Shown here one piece after another: positions 27,054 to 36,194 of a stretch of 64,000 nt of DNA. Below the pieces are notes generated by a model. It was not told where the DNA came from. It saw nothing but the letters and a program-made list of their open reading frames with translations, and made no database searches. The translations under genes and the position numbers were made by a program. This DNA is from Rhizobium sp. Leaf262 (lineage in GTDB: Bacteria; Pseudomonadota; Alphaproteobacteria; Rhizobiales; Rhizobiaceae): positions 680,138-744,137 of the forward strand of contig NZ_LMMM01000001.1 in assembly GCF_001422245.1 (NCBI RefSeq), in the 5' to 3' direction. The first letter of the stretch is position 1. Every line of letters starts with the position of its first letter.

Positions 27054-27877
27054 TTGAGAGCTCCCGATGTGAGGCCGGAAACGATGCGGCGCTGCAAGAG
27101 GACAAAGATGGCAAGGATCGGGGTCACATACATGGTGGCATAGGCCATGATGTTGTTCCATTCGCTGGTGTTTGGACCCATGAAGGAGTTGAGGCCGACG
27201 CTTGCGGGCTGCAACTCGACATTCTGGATCATCGACTTGGAATAGACGAACTCTCCGAAGGCCTGCATGAAGATGAGAATGGCGCTGACGAGAATGCCAT
27301 TGCGGGCAAGCGGCAGCACGATGTTGATGAACGCGCCGATGCGGGAATTGCCATCGACCAGCGCGGCTTCCTCAAGCTCCATCGGAACGGCCATGAAGGT
27401 GGCTCGAACCAGCACGACGAAGAAGGGCATGCTTTTTGCCGCAATGGCCAGAATGACGGCAAAGCGGGGATAATCCAGCAAACCGACCTGCGAGAAGCCG
27501 ACGAAGATCGGCGTGATCATCAGAGATGCAGGCAGAACCTGCAGCATCAGGATGAGAAACAGCCCGATATCCACCCAGCCATTGCGATACCGCGCCAGAA
27601 CATAGGCGCAGCCGGTGCCGAGAACGGCGATCAGCGCCACTGAGCCGAAGGCTATCAGCGTCGAGTTCCAGAGATAACGGCCCATGTTCCGGCTTTCCCA
27701 GACATAGACGAAGGTGTTCCACTGTGCTGTCGATGGCCAGAAGCTTGGCGGCGTGGCGAACATCTCCGAGCCGGTTTTCAGCGCCGTGATATACATCCAG
27801 TAAAGAGGAAACAGATAGATGGCCGCCATGATGATGGCGATTGCGAGCATCAGGCGATTTCGGCCAGTTTCACTCAT
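27050..27877 (-). CDS. Carbohydrate ABC transporter permease (MalG type)
   Basis: 275 residues with six predicted membrane segments, the MalG-like start LFPLYWMYITALKTGSEMFATPP and the EAA loop ELEEAALVDGNSRIGAFINIVLPLA near residue 180. It pairs with the MalF-type permease upstream, whose stop overlaps its start (ATGA at 27874-27877). Confidence 0.92.
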   Translation of the reverse strand: MSETGRNRLMLAIAIIMAAIYLFPLYWMYITALKTGSEMFATPPSFWPSTAQWNTFVYVWESRNMGRYLWNSTLIAFGSVALIAVLGTGCAYVLARYRNGWVDIGLFLILMLQVLPASLMITPIFVGFSQVGLLDYPRFAVILAIAAKSMPFFVVLVRATFMAVPMELEEAALVDGNSRIGAFINIVLPLARNGILVSAILIFMQAFGEFVYSKSMIQNVELQPASVGLNSFMGPNTSEWNNIMAYATMYVTPILAIFVLLQRRIVSGLTSGALK

Positions 27878-28776
27878 CCGCGCACCTCATGACGTGTCGA
27901 GCGCACATAGACGATGGCCGCAAACATCACGAAGACGGTCATGATGACCGAAATCGTCGCGCCCTTGCCAAAGTCGTATTGCCGGAAGGAAAGGTCCCAG
28001 GCCCAATATTGGGCGACATTGGAGGAGTTGTTCGGCCCGCCATCCGTGATGGCAGCGAAGAGATCGAACTGTTGCAAAGTGAAGATCAGCCCGAGCGAAA
28101 TGATCGCACCGATGGTGGAGCGCATCATCGGCAACGTGATCGTCCAGAAGCGCTGCCATGCGTTGGCACCATCAAGCTCCGCAGCCTCATAGAGATCGTC
28201 GGGAATGGACGACAGGCCGACAGATAGCAGGATCATGTTGAAAGACGTGCCGAGCCAGATATTGGCAAGGATGACGGCCCATAGGGAGAAATGCGGATCT
28301 GAGCGCCAGAAGATATTGCTGTCGATCAGGCCGCTTTCGCGCAGAAAGAAGTTCAGAACGCCGAAATCACCCGACAATATCCAGTTCCAGATCGCGCCGA
28401 CCACCAGACCGGGCATGACCCAGGACACCAGAAACAGTCCGCGCAGCCATGAAGAACCGGGAAATTTTATCCAGAAAAACAGCGCGAGGCCGAAGCCGAC
28501 GAGAAACTGGCCGGCGATGGAGCCGACCACGAAAATGACGGTGTTGTAGAGAATGGGCAGGGTTTCGGGTTGTTTGAAAAGATCGATGTAGTTTTTGAAG
28601 CCTACGAAGGGCCGGATCATGCTTCCGAGGCTGAACATGTCCACTTCCTGAAAGCTCATCAAGATATTGTAGAGCAGCGGGAGGCCAGCCAGAACGAACA
28701 GGAAGGCGAAGGGAACACCGACCAGCCCGATATCGAAGCCGCGCCCATCCGTGATGCTGGAAACTATCCTTTTCAT
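27874..28776 (-). CDS. Carbohydrate ABC transporter permease (MalF type)
   Basis: 300 residues with six membrane segments, VPFAFLFVLAGLPLLYNILMS near residue 20 and the EAA loop DLYEAAELDGANAWQRFWTITLPMM near 205. It follows the binding-protein gene after a 118-base gap that contains two inverted repeats. With the MalG-type protein it forms the channel of the CUT1 importer. Confidence 0.92.
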   Translation of the reverse strand: MKRIVSSITDGRGFDIGLVGVPFAFLFVLAGLPLLYNILMSFQEVDMFSLGSMIRPFVGFKNYIDLFKQPETLPILYNTVIFVVGSIAGQFLVGFGLALFFWIKFPGSSWLRGLFLVSWVMPGLVVGAIWNWILSGDFGVLNFFLRESGLIDSNIFWRSDPHFSLWAVILANIWLGTSFNMILLSVGLSSIPDDLYEAAELDGANAWQRFWTITLPMMRSTIGAIISLGLIFTLQQFDLFAAITDGGPNNSSNVAQYWAWDLSFRQYDFGKGATISVIMTVFVMFAAIVYVRSTRHEVRG

Positions 28777-28798
28777 GGAAACCTCGTATGCGCCGGTG

Positions 28799-28834
28799 GG
28801 GAACCGCCCGACACCGAAGCGTCAGGCAGTTCCC
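28799..28834. other. Intercistronic stem-loop after the binding-protein gene
   Basis: GGGAAC-c-GCC-c-GAC (28799-28812) pairs with GTC-a-GGC-a-GTTCCC (28821-28834): twelve base pairs with two symmetric mismatches and an 8-base loop. It lies in the gap between the stop of the sugar-binding protein (28895) and the MalF-type permease (28776). Such hairpins commonly protect the 3' end of binding-protein mRNA, giving more binding protein than permease. Confidence 0.55.
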
Positions 28835-28850
28835 TCCGGGAGGAAGGGTG

Positions 28851-28868
28851 GATGGCACGCATGCCATC
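28851..28868. other. Second short inverted repeat in the same gap
   Basis: GATGGCA (28851-28857) and TGCCATC (28862-28868) form a perfect 7-bp stem with a 4-base loop, closer to the binding-protein stop than the larger hairpin. The two could act together as an mRNA-stabilising or attenuating structure. Confidence 0.45.
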
Positions 28869-28894
28869 GGTTTCTTAAGGCAGGCGGTCGAACC

Positions 28895-30130
28895 TCAGCC
28901 TTCGATGAGCTTGATCTTCTCGGCTGCCTGATCGAGCGCGGCTTTCGGCTCCATCTGTCCGGTCAGCGCCGCTTGGATGGCATCCTGAATAGCCTTGGAA
29001 ATCTTCGGCCATTCGGGCGAGGGGCCGCGTGGCTTGGCATATTTCAGCTGTTCCACGAAGGTCTTCAGTGCCGCATCTTTCAGCGCATTGCCGGTTGGCG
29101 GGATCGGAAGATCGGAACGGGCAGGGATCTGGCCGAAATCCTTGTACATCGTCGCATCCTTGGAGGCGAAGAACTCAAGAGCCTTGAAGGCCTCTTCCGG
29201 GTGTTTGGTATTGGAGAAGATCGCCCAGTTGTAGTCACCCATGGCCGAAGACCGCTCGGCACCCTGCTGGGGAACCGGCAGCAAGGCGGTGCCCCAATCG
29301 AATTTTGCCTCTGCCAGCATTCGGTCGATTTCCCATGGACCGGAGATGGCCATGGCGGCATTCCCCGCGTTGAAGGTTGCCGTGGAATCCCACTGGCTGC
29401 GCGTCAGCGTATCGGGAGACGTCATCTTGCCGTCCAGCAATTGCTTCCAGATCGTCAGTGCACGGACCGCACCATCGCTGTTGATGGACTTATAGGTTGC
29501 GCCGCCCATCTGTGCCCACGGCAGGAACTGGAAGGTGCCTTCCTCATTGGCCTTGGCCGAGAAGGTGATGCCATACACATTCTTGGACGGGTCGGTCAGC
29601 TTCTTTGCCGTTTCCAGCAGTTCATCCCAAGTCTGCGGTGGCTTTTCCGGGTCAAGCCCAGCGGCCTTGAACAAATCCTTGTTGTAATAGAGCGCAATCG
29701 TATTCGTGGCTTTCGGCACGCCATAATATTTGCCGTCCCATGTTGCGGAGGCGAGCGGGCCGGGGAAGTAATTCTCAGGCTTGATAACCGTCGATTTGGC
29801 AATCATGTCAGTGAGGTCGAGAAAGGCTTTTCGAGACGCGAACATCGCATGGTTGGGATTGTCGATGGTGATGATATCAGGTGCGTTGCCGGTTGAATAA
29901 GCGCGCATCGCTTCGCTCACCACGTCATCGAATTGTATCTGGCGATACTCGATCTGGATGCCGTTTTTTTGCGCGTTGAATTCCTTGATGAGGTTCGGCG
30001 CTGGCTGAATGTCGCGGTCGAGCGACCACAGCGTCAACTTCACGTCTTCTGCCTGCGCGCTTATGCCGAAGAGTGAAACGCTCGTTGCAAGCGCCGTTGC
30101 TATGGCAATCGTGTAATTGCGGATACCCAT
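28895..30130 (-). CDS. Sugar ABC transporter substrate-binding protein (CUT1, MalE-like)
   Basis: 411 residues: signal peptide ([18 protein letters not shown], cut before EDVKLT) and an extracellular solute-binding family 1 fold, with [55 protein letters not shown] and the [11 protein letters not shown] segment. I chose ATG 30130 because AAGGAGGAGAAC precedes it; a longer frame starts eight codons upstream inside that site. Being a CUT1 protein it could bind di- or oligosaccharides or sugar acids; nothing in view fixes the ligand. Confidence 0.9.
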   Translation of the reverse strand: MGIRNYTIAIATALATSVSLFGISAQAEDVKLTLWSLDRDIQPAPNLIKEFNAQKNGIQIEYRQIQFDDVVSEAMRAYSTGNAPDIITIDNPNHAMFASRKAFLDLTDMIAKSTVIKPENYFPGPLASATWDGKYYGVPKATNTIALYYNKDLFKAAGLDPEKPPQTWDELLETAKKLTDPSKNVYGITFSAKANEEGTFQFLPWAQMGGATYKSINSDGAVRALTIWKQLLDGKMTSPDTLTRSQWDSTATFNAGNAAMAISGPWEIDRMLAEAKFDWGTALLPVPQQGAERSSAMGDYNWAIFSNTKHPEEAFKALEFFASKDATMYKDFGQIPARSDLPIPPTGNALKDAALKTFVEQLKYAKPRGPSPEWPKISKAIQDAIQAALTGQMEPKAALDQAAEKIKLIEG

Positions 30131-30210
30131 GTTCTCCTCCTTGTGGTTATCCATGTTTCATCGATCGGGATGCGCACTCCTCCGCGCGGCATCCCTTTGC
30201 ATTGCAAGCG

Positions 30211-31116
30211 TTAGACCGGATCGACAACGAAGCTGCCGCCGCGCGCCTGCTTCAGATGGTTGAGCCCGTGAACCTGCCCCGTCATTTCCAGCGCGTCTCG
30301 GTAAACCGGATCATGCCAGCCTTCGATATCGATGGAGCCGGACCAGCCAGCCAGCCGCAGTTCGGAAATGATGTCTGTCCAGTTGCTGTCACCAAAGCCG
30401 GGCGTGCGCATGAACACGAAGGGATGTTTGCCGAAAATGCCGTGTTCACGAATGACGTCCCAGCGAATGGTCGCATCCTTGCCGTGAACGTGGAAGATTT
30501 TCGAAGCCCATTTGCGAATTTGCGGCAGGGGATCGATGAGGTAGACCATCTGGTGGCAGGGCTCCCATTCGAGACCGATATTGTCGTCAGGCGTCTCGTT
30601 GAAGATGAGTTCCCACGCATCGGGATTGTGCGCGATGTTCCAGTCGCCGGTTGCCCAGTTGCCGTCCATTGCGCAATTCTCGAATGCGATCTTCACGCCT
30701 TTGTCGGCTGCGCGTTTGGCAAGCTCGCTCCACACCTGCTTGTAGCGTGGCAGGCTGTCGGTCAGCGGTTTGTTGCGGATTCGACCGGTAAAGCCGGCAA
30801 CGCAGGTAGCGCCGAAGTGGTGGGCATTATCGATGCAATCCTTCCAGCCCTGCAAGGTCTGAAGGTCCATATCAGTTTCCTCCAGCGGATTGCCGAACAT
30901 ACCGATGGTGGAGATCGTGATGTCGCGATCTCCGATGGCTTCACGGCATCGTTTGCCGAGTTCGGCGATATCCTGCCCGTTGGTCGTCTGCCAGAAAAAC
31001 GGCTCGAAACTCTCAAATCCCATATCGGCGATCTGCGCGATGCGCTCGGCGGCCTGACCTTTGGTGGCGCTGACCATGGTTCCGATGCGAATGGATTGTC
31101 CCTGTAGATTGCTCAC
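30211..31116 (-). CDS. TIM-barrel sugar isomerase/epimerase (xylose-isomerase-like)
   Basis: 301 residues of AP-endonuclease-2/xylose-isomerase-like barrel. Likely metal ligands are the Glu in IAFENCAM, the Glu/His in GLEWEPCHQM, the His pair in IFHVHGKD and the Glu in SIDIEGWHD. Such enzymes isomerise or epimerise sugars, inososes or keto-sugar intermediates. It lies between the Gfo/Idh/MocA dehydrogenase and the importer, so a likely path is oxidation of an imported sugar followed by isomerisation of the keto product. The exact reaction is not known. Confidence 0.82.
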   Translation of the reverse strand: MSNLQGQSIRIGTMVSATKGQAAERIAQIADMGFESFEPFFWQTTNGQDIAELGKRCREAIGDRDITISTIGMFGNPLEETDMDLQTLQGWKDCIDNAHHFGATCVAGFTGRIRNKPLTDSLPRYKQVWSELAKRAADKGVKIAFENCAMDGNWATGDWNIAHNPDAWELIFNETPDDNIGLEWEPCHQMVYLIDPLPQIRKWASKIFHVHGKDATIRWDVIREHGIFGKHPFVFMRTPGFGDSNWTDIISELRLAGWSGSIDIEGWHDPVYRDALEMTGQVHGLNHLKQARGGSFVVDPV

Positions 31117-31127
31117 TATTCCGGTCC

Positions 31128-32162
31128 TTATGCTGCAATGTCGACGGGCTGGCCTGACTTGGCGCTTTTAATCGCGCCAAGCACCATGGCCAGGCTTTTG
31201 ATGTTGTCGTGGCTGACGGTTTCCGGTTCGCGACCGGTGCTGACGGCATCGATGAAATCGGCAATCACGCTGGCGTGGCCGTGGGTTTCATCTTCGCTAT
31301 CAGGGGGCGGGACATCGACGGGCGTAAAGCCGTGCAGCAGCCCAGGCTCTGTCCCGGCAACAGCCGCCTTGAACGTCTCTTCGCCATCCCAGGTCAGCAT
31401 GCCCTTAGAGCCGACGATGCGCCACGCGCTTTCCCAACTGGTCCGTTCACCCTCAGCGCACCAGGAGCCGCGATAGGTGAAGACGACATCATCCGCAAAA
31501 CGGAAGATGGCATTGGCCGCAGCACCGTGCGCATACCAGGAGCCGACGGGGTTGGTTTCGACACAATAGACCGAGAGCGGGGACTTGCCTGATACGAACC
31601 GCGCAGCATCGAAAGTGTGAATGGCCATGTCGAGAAGCAGAACGTTGTCCATCTGCTCACGAAATCCGCCGAAATGTGGGCCCAAAAAGAAATCGCAGTG
31701 AATGCCGGTCACCTGACCAATGACGCCGCTTTCGACCAGACCACGCATGCGACGAACGCCGGAGATAAAACGCCGGTTTTGAACGACTGCGTGAATACGC
31801 CCCGCATCTTTGGCAGCGCGGCGCAAATCTTCGGCTTCCGTCATGGATGTCGCCATCGGCTTTTCGCTCAACACATGGCAGCCATGGGAGAGGCCGATTT
31901 TGACCACCGAATGGCGGGCGACAGGGATGACCACGTCAAAGAGAATGTCTGGCTTGGTTTCCGTCAGGACGGATTCCAGATCGGTGCCGATCACGGCGTT
32001 CTGAATATTGAACTCGGCAGCAAGCGCCTCGGCTGTCGCCCGGTCCAGATCGACCAGACCAACGATCCTGACAGCCTCTTGCATCTGCGGTGTGGCTTGT
32101 AACGCGCGGAACCAGCCTTTGGCCATAGCTCCGCATCCACACAAAACGGCATTGTATGTCAC
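31128..32162 (-). CDS. Gfo/Idh/MocA-family NAD(P)-dependent oxidoreductase
   Basis: 344 residues. The N-terminal Rossmann fold starts YNAVLCGCGAMAKGWFRAL, with a Cys inside the glycine motif, followed by the EKPMATSM motif (near residue 98) that carries the conserved lysine, and a C-terminal alpha/beta substrate domain with LLDMAIHTFDAARF holding the expected Asp/His. It is the first gene of the operon, divergent from the LacI regulator across a CGTAAACGTTTACG operator. It probably oxidises the imported sugar or a derivative. Confidence 0.87.
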   Translation of the reverse strand: MTYNAVLCGCGAMAKGWFRALQATPQMQEAVRIVGLVDLDRATAEALAAEFNIQNAVIGTDLESVLTETKPDILFDVVIPVARHSVVKIGLSHGCHVLSEKPMATSMTEAEDLRRAAKDAGRIHAVVQNRRFISGVRRMRGLVESGVIGQVTGIHCDFFLGPHFGGFREQMDNVLLLDMAIHTFDAARFVSGKSPLSVYCVETNPVGSWYAHGAAANAIFRFADDVVFTYRGSWCAEGERTSWESAWRIVGSKGMLTWDGEETFKAAVAGTEPGLLHGFTPVDVPPPDSEDETHGHASVIADFIDAVSTGREPETVSHDNIKSLAMVLGAIKSAKSGQPVDIAA

Positions 32163-32207
32163 TGAAATCCTCCTCCTACGGCAACCGAAACTCCTCTTCC
32201 GGTTTTC

Positions 32208-32221
32208 CGTAAACGTTTACG
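32208..32221. promoter_or_regulatory. LacI-family operator, perfect 14-bp palindrome
   Basis: CGTAAACGTTTACG is a perfect palindrome with the central CG step typical of LacI/GalR operators. It lies between the dehydrogenase start (32162) and the LacI start (32295), placed to repress the leftward catabolic operon and probably the regulator itself. I saw no second copy elsewhere in the window. Confidence 0.75.
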
Positions 32222-32294
32222 ATACTATGGACAGGCGGCTATTTTTGTCAATACTGTTTGCGAAATCGCTTTGAGAGCCGTGGAAAGGCACTTC

Positions 32295-33311
32295 ATGAAG
32301 GGCATTCGCCAGCTGGCAGAACATCTTGATATTTCTATCGGTACGGTCTCCCGTGCCTTGAATGGAAAAGCGGATGTCAATGAAGAAACGCGTCGCCGTG
32401 TTCTCGAAGCAGCCGACAGGCTGGGCTATGTTGCCAACCAGTCTGGACGTTCCCTGCGCAAGGGATCGACCGGTGTCATTGGTTTCATGATGCAGACCGG
32501 GCCGGAGATTACCGGCCAGGGAGACACATTCTTCATGAGTGTCTTCGACGGCGTGCAGACCGTCTTTGCCCGGCATAAGCTCGATCTGGTGGCACTGCTC
32601 TGCTCATCTGACGAAGACCCGGATGCCTACCTCCAGCGTGTCGTGGCGCGGGGTTTTGCCGATGCCATCATTCTCTCCGCCACCCGTCTCCACGATGCCC
32701 GTTTCGAACTGCTCGCCCGCCACAACATTCCCTTCATAACCCTTGGACGAAGCCAGACGGATGTCGGTCAGCCCTGGATCGATCTTGATTTCGAGGGCAT
32801 GGCGGAAGTCGCCATCGAAAGACTGGTAAAGAGTGGTCACCGGCATATCGGTCTTATCTGGCCACATGGCGATCTCAATCTTGGCCATGTGTTTGTTCAG
32901 CAGGCTCGTGATGTGCTCGGTCGGCACGGTCTATCTTTGGCAGACAACCACATCTTCCGCGCAACGCCGAGCGAAACGGGCGGATATGGCGTCGCTCGCC
33001 AGATCATGGCCTGCGAAACCCGCCCGACGGCTGTGGTGCTCGTCAATGAAACGCTTGTCACGGGGCTCTATCGTGGACTGGAGGAAGTCGGCTTGATGCC
33101 CGGCAAGGATATCGCCATCATCGGGCGGCAGAGCTCCCAGGCGCAGTTCCTGCAGCCAAGCCTCACCTGCTTCAGCCTGTCCCTTCGTGATCTTGGCATC
33201 AGCCTTGCCGAGAGCCTGTTATCCGTCATGCCGGAGTACCAAGCGCACTATCCCGATGCCGTCAAACGCAAGCTTTGGCCTATGGAGTTGATCGAAGGGC
33301 AAAGCGGCTGA
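32295..33311 (+). CDS. LacI-family transcriptional regulator
   Basis: 338 residues: N-terminal helix-turn-helix (GIRQLAEHLDISIGTVSRALNGK) with hinge segment RRRVLEAADRLGYVANQSGRSL, then a periplasmic-binding-protein-like ligand domain (VFDGVQTVFARH, AIILSATR, PFITLGRSQ). I chose ATG 32295, preceded by GGAAAGG, rather than TTG 32271. It is divergent from the Gfo/Idh/MocA-isomerase-importer operon and next to a matching operator, so it is most likely that operon's sugar-responsive repressor. Confidence 0.9.
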   Translation: MKGIRQLAEHLDISIGTVSRALNGKADVNEETRRRVLEAADRLGYVANQSGRSLRKGSTGVIGFMMQTGPEITGQGDTFFMSVFDGVQTVFARHKLDLVALLCSSDEDPDAYLQRVVARGFADAIILSATRLHDARFELLARHNIPFITLGRSQTDVGQPWIDLDFEGMAEVAIERLVKSGHRHIGLIWPHGDLNLGHVFVQQARDVLGRHGLSLADNHIFRATPSETGGYGVARQIMACETRPTAVVLVNETLVTGLYRGLEEVGLMPGKDIAIIGRQSSQAQFLQPSLTCFSLSLRDLGISLAESLLSVMPEYQAHYPDAVKRKLWPMELIEGQSG

Positions 33312-33359
33312 GGTGTTCAATGATGTTATCCATCGCCCCTTGCGACTGAGGAGATCAGT

Positions 33360-34280
33360 TCAAGGATATTGCGCGCCTGACGCCGCCACATAGATCGAAT
33401 AGAGCGACTTCGATGCCGTGATAAACAACCTGTTCTTGCGCGGCCCACCGAAGGTAAGGTTCGCCACGGTCTGCGGTATCTTGATCTTGCCCAGCAATGT
33501 GCCATCGGGCGAGAAACAGTGAACGCCGTCTCCGGCGCTGGTCCAGAGATTGCCAGCGGCATCCAGACGGAAACCGTCAGGCAAGCCGTTGTCCAGCGCG
33601 CAGAATTCCTGCCCGCCAGTCAGACGCTTGTCGTCAACCACATCGAAAACGCGAATATGGCGGGGGCGGGTGATGTCGTGACTGGATGAGCTATCGGCGA
33701 CGTAAAGCTTGGTTTCGTCTGGCGAGAAGGCAAGACCGTTGGGCTGTCCGAAGTCATCCACCACGATGTCGATTTCGCCTGTCGATGGATCGAGCCGGTA
33801 GACATTGCGCGTCGCCTGCTCCGGCTCCGATTTGTATCCCTCGTAATCGGAGAGGATGCCGTAGGTCGGATCGGTAAACCATACGCTGCCATCGGAACGG
33901 ACGATGACATCGTTGGGCGAGTTCAGGCGTTTGCCATGATAGCTATCGGCAAGCACTGTGATGGAGCCGTCCACCTCGGTACGGGTAACACGCCGTGTTC
34001 CATGTTCGCAAGACACCAGTCTGCCCTGCCGGTCACGCGTGTGGCCGTTGGCGAAATTGGAGGGTTGGCGAAACACGGAGACGCCGTCTTCCGGTACCCA
34101 GCGCAAAATGCGCTGGTTGGGTATGTCGCTCCACAACAGGCAATTGAGGTCGGAGAACCAGACCGGGCCTTCGGCCCAGCGGCAGCCGGAATAGAGTTCT
34201 TCAAGCTCTGCATTGCCGACAATCAACTGGCGGAAACGCTCGTCGCGAATTTCGTAGAGGGAAGACTGGTCTGTCGGCAT
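33360..34280 (-). CDS. SMP-30/gluconolactonase-family lactonase
   Basis: 306 residues of six-bladed beta-propeller type: RWAEGPVWFSDLNCLLWSDI near residue 35, NGHTRDRQGRLVSCEHGTRRV, LNSPNDVIVRSDGSVWFTDPTYG near 115 and PDGFRLDAAGNLWTS near 225. The Glu, Asn and Asp in these motifs are the usual metal ligands. The family hydrolyses sugar lactones. As the last gene of a ribose-type importer operon, it probably opens a lactone of the imported sugar or takes up a lactone directly. ATG 34280 starts the conserved protein; a longer upstream frame is a shadow of the permease gene. Confidence 0.87.
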   Translation of the reverse strand: MPTDQSSLYEIRDERFRQLIVGNAELEELYSGCRWAEGPVWFSDLNCLLWSDIPNQRILRWVPEDGVSVFRQPSNFANGHTRDRQGRLVSCEHGTRRVTRTEVDGSITVLADSYHGKRLNSPNDVIVRSDGSVWFTDPTYGILSDYEGYKSEPEQATRNVYRLDPSTGEIDIVVDDFGQPNGLAFSPDETKLYVADSSSSHDITRPRHIRVFDVVDDKRLTGGQEFCALDNGLPDGFRLDAAGNLWTSAGDGVHCFSPDGTLLGKIKIPQTVANLTFGGPRKNRLFITASKSLYSIYVAASGAQYP

Positions 34281-34308
34281 GGGCTTGATCCGAAAATTGG
34301 GGTCGCGT

Positions 34309-35256
34309 TCAGCGCAGCTTTTTAGGGCCGCTCGCAAGAAGAATGACGGAGATGATGATAAGGCCGGTGAGGATGAGGCGGATGCCTGCACCAAAGCCGT
34401 AAGTGTTGAGCATGGACACGACGAGGAACATGAAAAGCGATGCGCCCCATATGCCCGGAACATTGGAATCGCCACCCGCAACAGCCGTGCCGCCGATGAC
34501 CACAACGGCAATCGACATCAGCAGATATTCGGCACCCATGTTAAGCGCGGCACCACCTGAGAAGCTGGCCAGCAGGTACCCGGCGATGGCTGCAAGCACT
34601 GCGCAAAGCACGTAGGTGATGAAGCGCGTGCCATCCACCGGTATGCCGGTCATTCTGGCGGCAAAGGTGCTCTGGCCGATGGCGGATATCCAGCGTCCGT
34701 AAAAGCTTCGGTCTAACAAAACCCAAGCGATTGCGGAGAGAAAGAGCGCCACAAGGGCGACGTTGGGAATGCCGAATGTGCTGGAGATGGCGAAATCGGC
34801 CAGCATCTGTGGCGGCTTGATGCGCAGGCCGCGATTGGTCCAGATGGCCGTGGATTGCACGATGAAGCTCATCGACAGGGTGGCGATGATGGGCGGAATG
34901 CGCAGAAGTTTGATGAGCGCATAATTGCCGATGCCGACCGCAACACCGATGCCGATGGCAACCAGCAGACCGGGCAGGATGAGATGATCCGACACATCCA
35001 TGAACTTCAGCGCAACGGTGCCTGACAGCGTCATGGTGGCCGGTACGCAGAGATCGATATTGCCCGGCCCGAGCGTGATGACGAACATCTGCCCGATGCC
35101 GACGATGACGGAGAAAGCGGCGAATGTCAGTGCCGCATGCGACAGGCCGAAGGAACTGGAACCGCCGGTAAACAGCACGGTGATAATCCACACGGCAATG
35201 GTTGCGGCGAAAGACCAGATCCAAGGCTTCTTCGAAAATCTCTGTAAGGCACTCAT
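34309..35256 (-). CDS. Ribose-type (CUT2) ABC transporter permease
   Basis: 315 residues, highly hydrophobic, with the RbsC-family GIGQMFVITLGPGNIDLCVP region, a variant of the usual GGIDLSVG, and VVVIGGTAVAGGDSNVPG. ATG 35256 overlaps the stop of the other permease (ATGA); the longer frame starting at 35346 is shadow sequence. It forms a heterodimeric channel with the neighbour. Confidence 0.9.
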   Translation of the reverse strand: MSALQRFSKKPWIWSFAATIAVWIITVLFTGGSSSFGLSHAALTFAAFSVIVGIGQMFVITLGPGNIDLCVPATMTLSGTVALKFMDVSDHLILPGLLVAIGIGVAVGIGNYALIKLLRIPPIIATLSMSFIVQSTAIWTNRGLRIKPPQMLADFAISSTFGIPNVALVALFLSAIAWVLLDRSFYGRWISAIGQSTFAARMTGIPVDGTRFITYVLCAVLAAIAGYLLASFSGGAALNMGAEYLLMSIAVVVIGGTAVAGGDSNVPGIWGASLFMFLVVSMLNTYGFGAGIRLILTGLIIISVILLASGPKKLR

Positions 35257-36194
35257 TGGTTTTTCTCCCGCTTTTCGAGACGGTTCAGCAGCAGGCGAAG
35301 GCCAAGCACGACGATGAGGATGGCGCCCTGCGCACCGATCTGCCAATCTGGCGAAATGCGCATGAAGGATAGAAACGAGCCCGCCAGTGTCAATGTCAGT
35401 GCACCGATGACGGCACCGATGGGCGAGACGCGACCGCCGACGAATTCACCGCCGCCCAGAATGACACCGGCAATGGACAGCAGCGTGTAACGCAGTGCGA
35501 TATTGGCATCCGCCGAGGTGGTGAGGCCGACCAGCGCAACGCCTGCCAGCACCGCGAAGAAACCAGCCAGGGCAAAGGTCGCGGCGCGGATGCCGATGAC
35601 CGACCAGCCGGAGCGTTCGACAGACCGGAAATTGCCACCCACACCGCGCATCAGCACGCCAAAGGATGAGCGCATGACGATGTAATGGGCAATAGCGGCA
35701 ATCACGATGCTGGCGACGATGGCCATGGGAATGAAGGGCGGTTTTGCCGTCATGATCGTGCGTATCCACGCAGGCGCCTGACCGCCCGGCGATGGCAGCA
35801 ACAGAACCGCCAGCCCGCCCCAGACAAAGCTCATACCCAGTGTCACGACAATGGAGGGCAGCGCACGGATATGGATGATCGCGCCCATGGCGGCATAGAC
35901 GGCAATGGCGGCTGCGAAGATCAGGATGCCGACCAGCGGCGAACTCTGCAGAAACGTCGCCGTCACGCAGGCGCAGAAGCTGACGAATGTTCCCATCGAC
36001 AGATCGAGATCGTTGACCGACATGATCAGCATCTGCGCGATGGTGGCAAGCGCTATGGGAACGGCCAGATTGAACAGCAGGTTGAGGCCCGTATAGCTCA
36101 TGGCGCGTGGCTGCATGTAGAACACGGCTATCAACAGCACGGCGAGAGATGCAGCCGGAATGATGAGGCGCAGGGCGTTGGCGGAAAGTTTCAT
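35253..36194 (-). CDS. Ribose-type (CUT2) ABC transporter permease
   Basis: 313 residues with eight or more membrane segments; IAQMLIMSVNDLDLSMGTFV stands where RbsC has its GGIDLSVG motif, and AGVILGGGEFVGGRVSPIG is typical of the family's C-terminal half. Its start overlaps the ATPase stop by four bases. Two different permeases, rather than the single RbsC of E. coli, are present in this importer. Confidence 0.9.
   Translation of the reverse strand: MKLSANALRLIIPAASLAVLLIAVFYMQPRAMSYTGLNLLFNLAVPIALATIAQMLIMSVNDLDLSMGTFVSFCACVTATFLQSSPLVGILIFAAAIAVYAAMGAIIHIRALPSIVVTLGMSFVWGGLAVLLLPSPGGQAPAWIRTIMTAKPPFIPMAIVASIVIAAIAHYIVMRSSFGVLMRGVGGNFRSVERSGWSVIGIRAATFALAGFFAVLAGVALVGLTTSADANIALRYTLLSIAGVILGGGEFVGGRVSPIGAVIGALTLTLAGSFLSFMRISPDWQIGAQGAILIVVLGLRLLLNRLEKREKNQ

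Noticed and set aside
28751..29896. 381-codon plus-strand frame over the sugar-binding protein gene
   Set aside because: Antisense shadow of a well-supported CDS; rich in Arg/Gly/Cys and without domain signatures.
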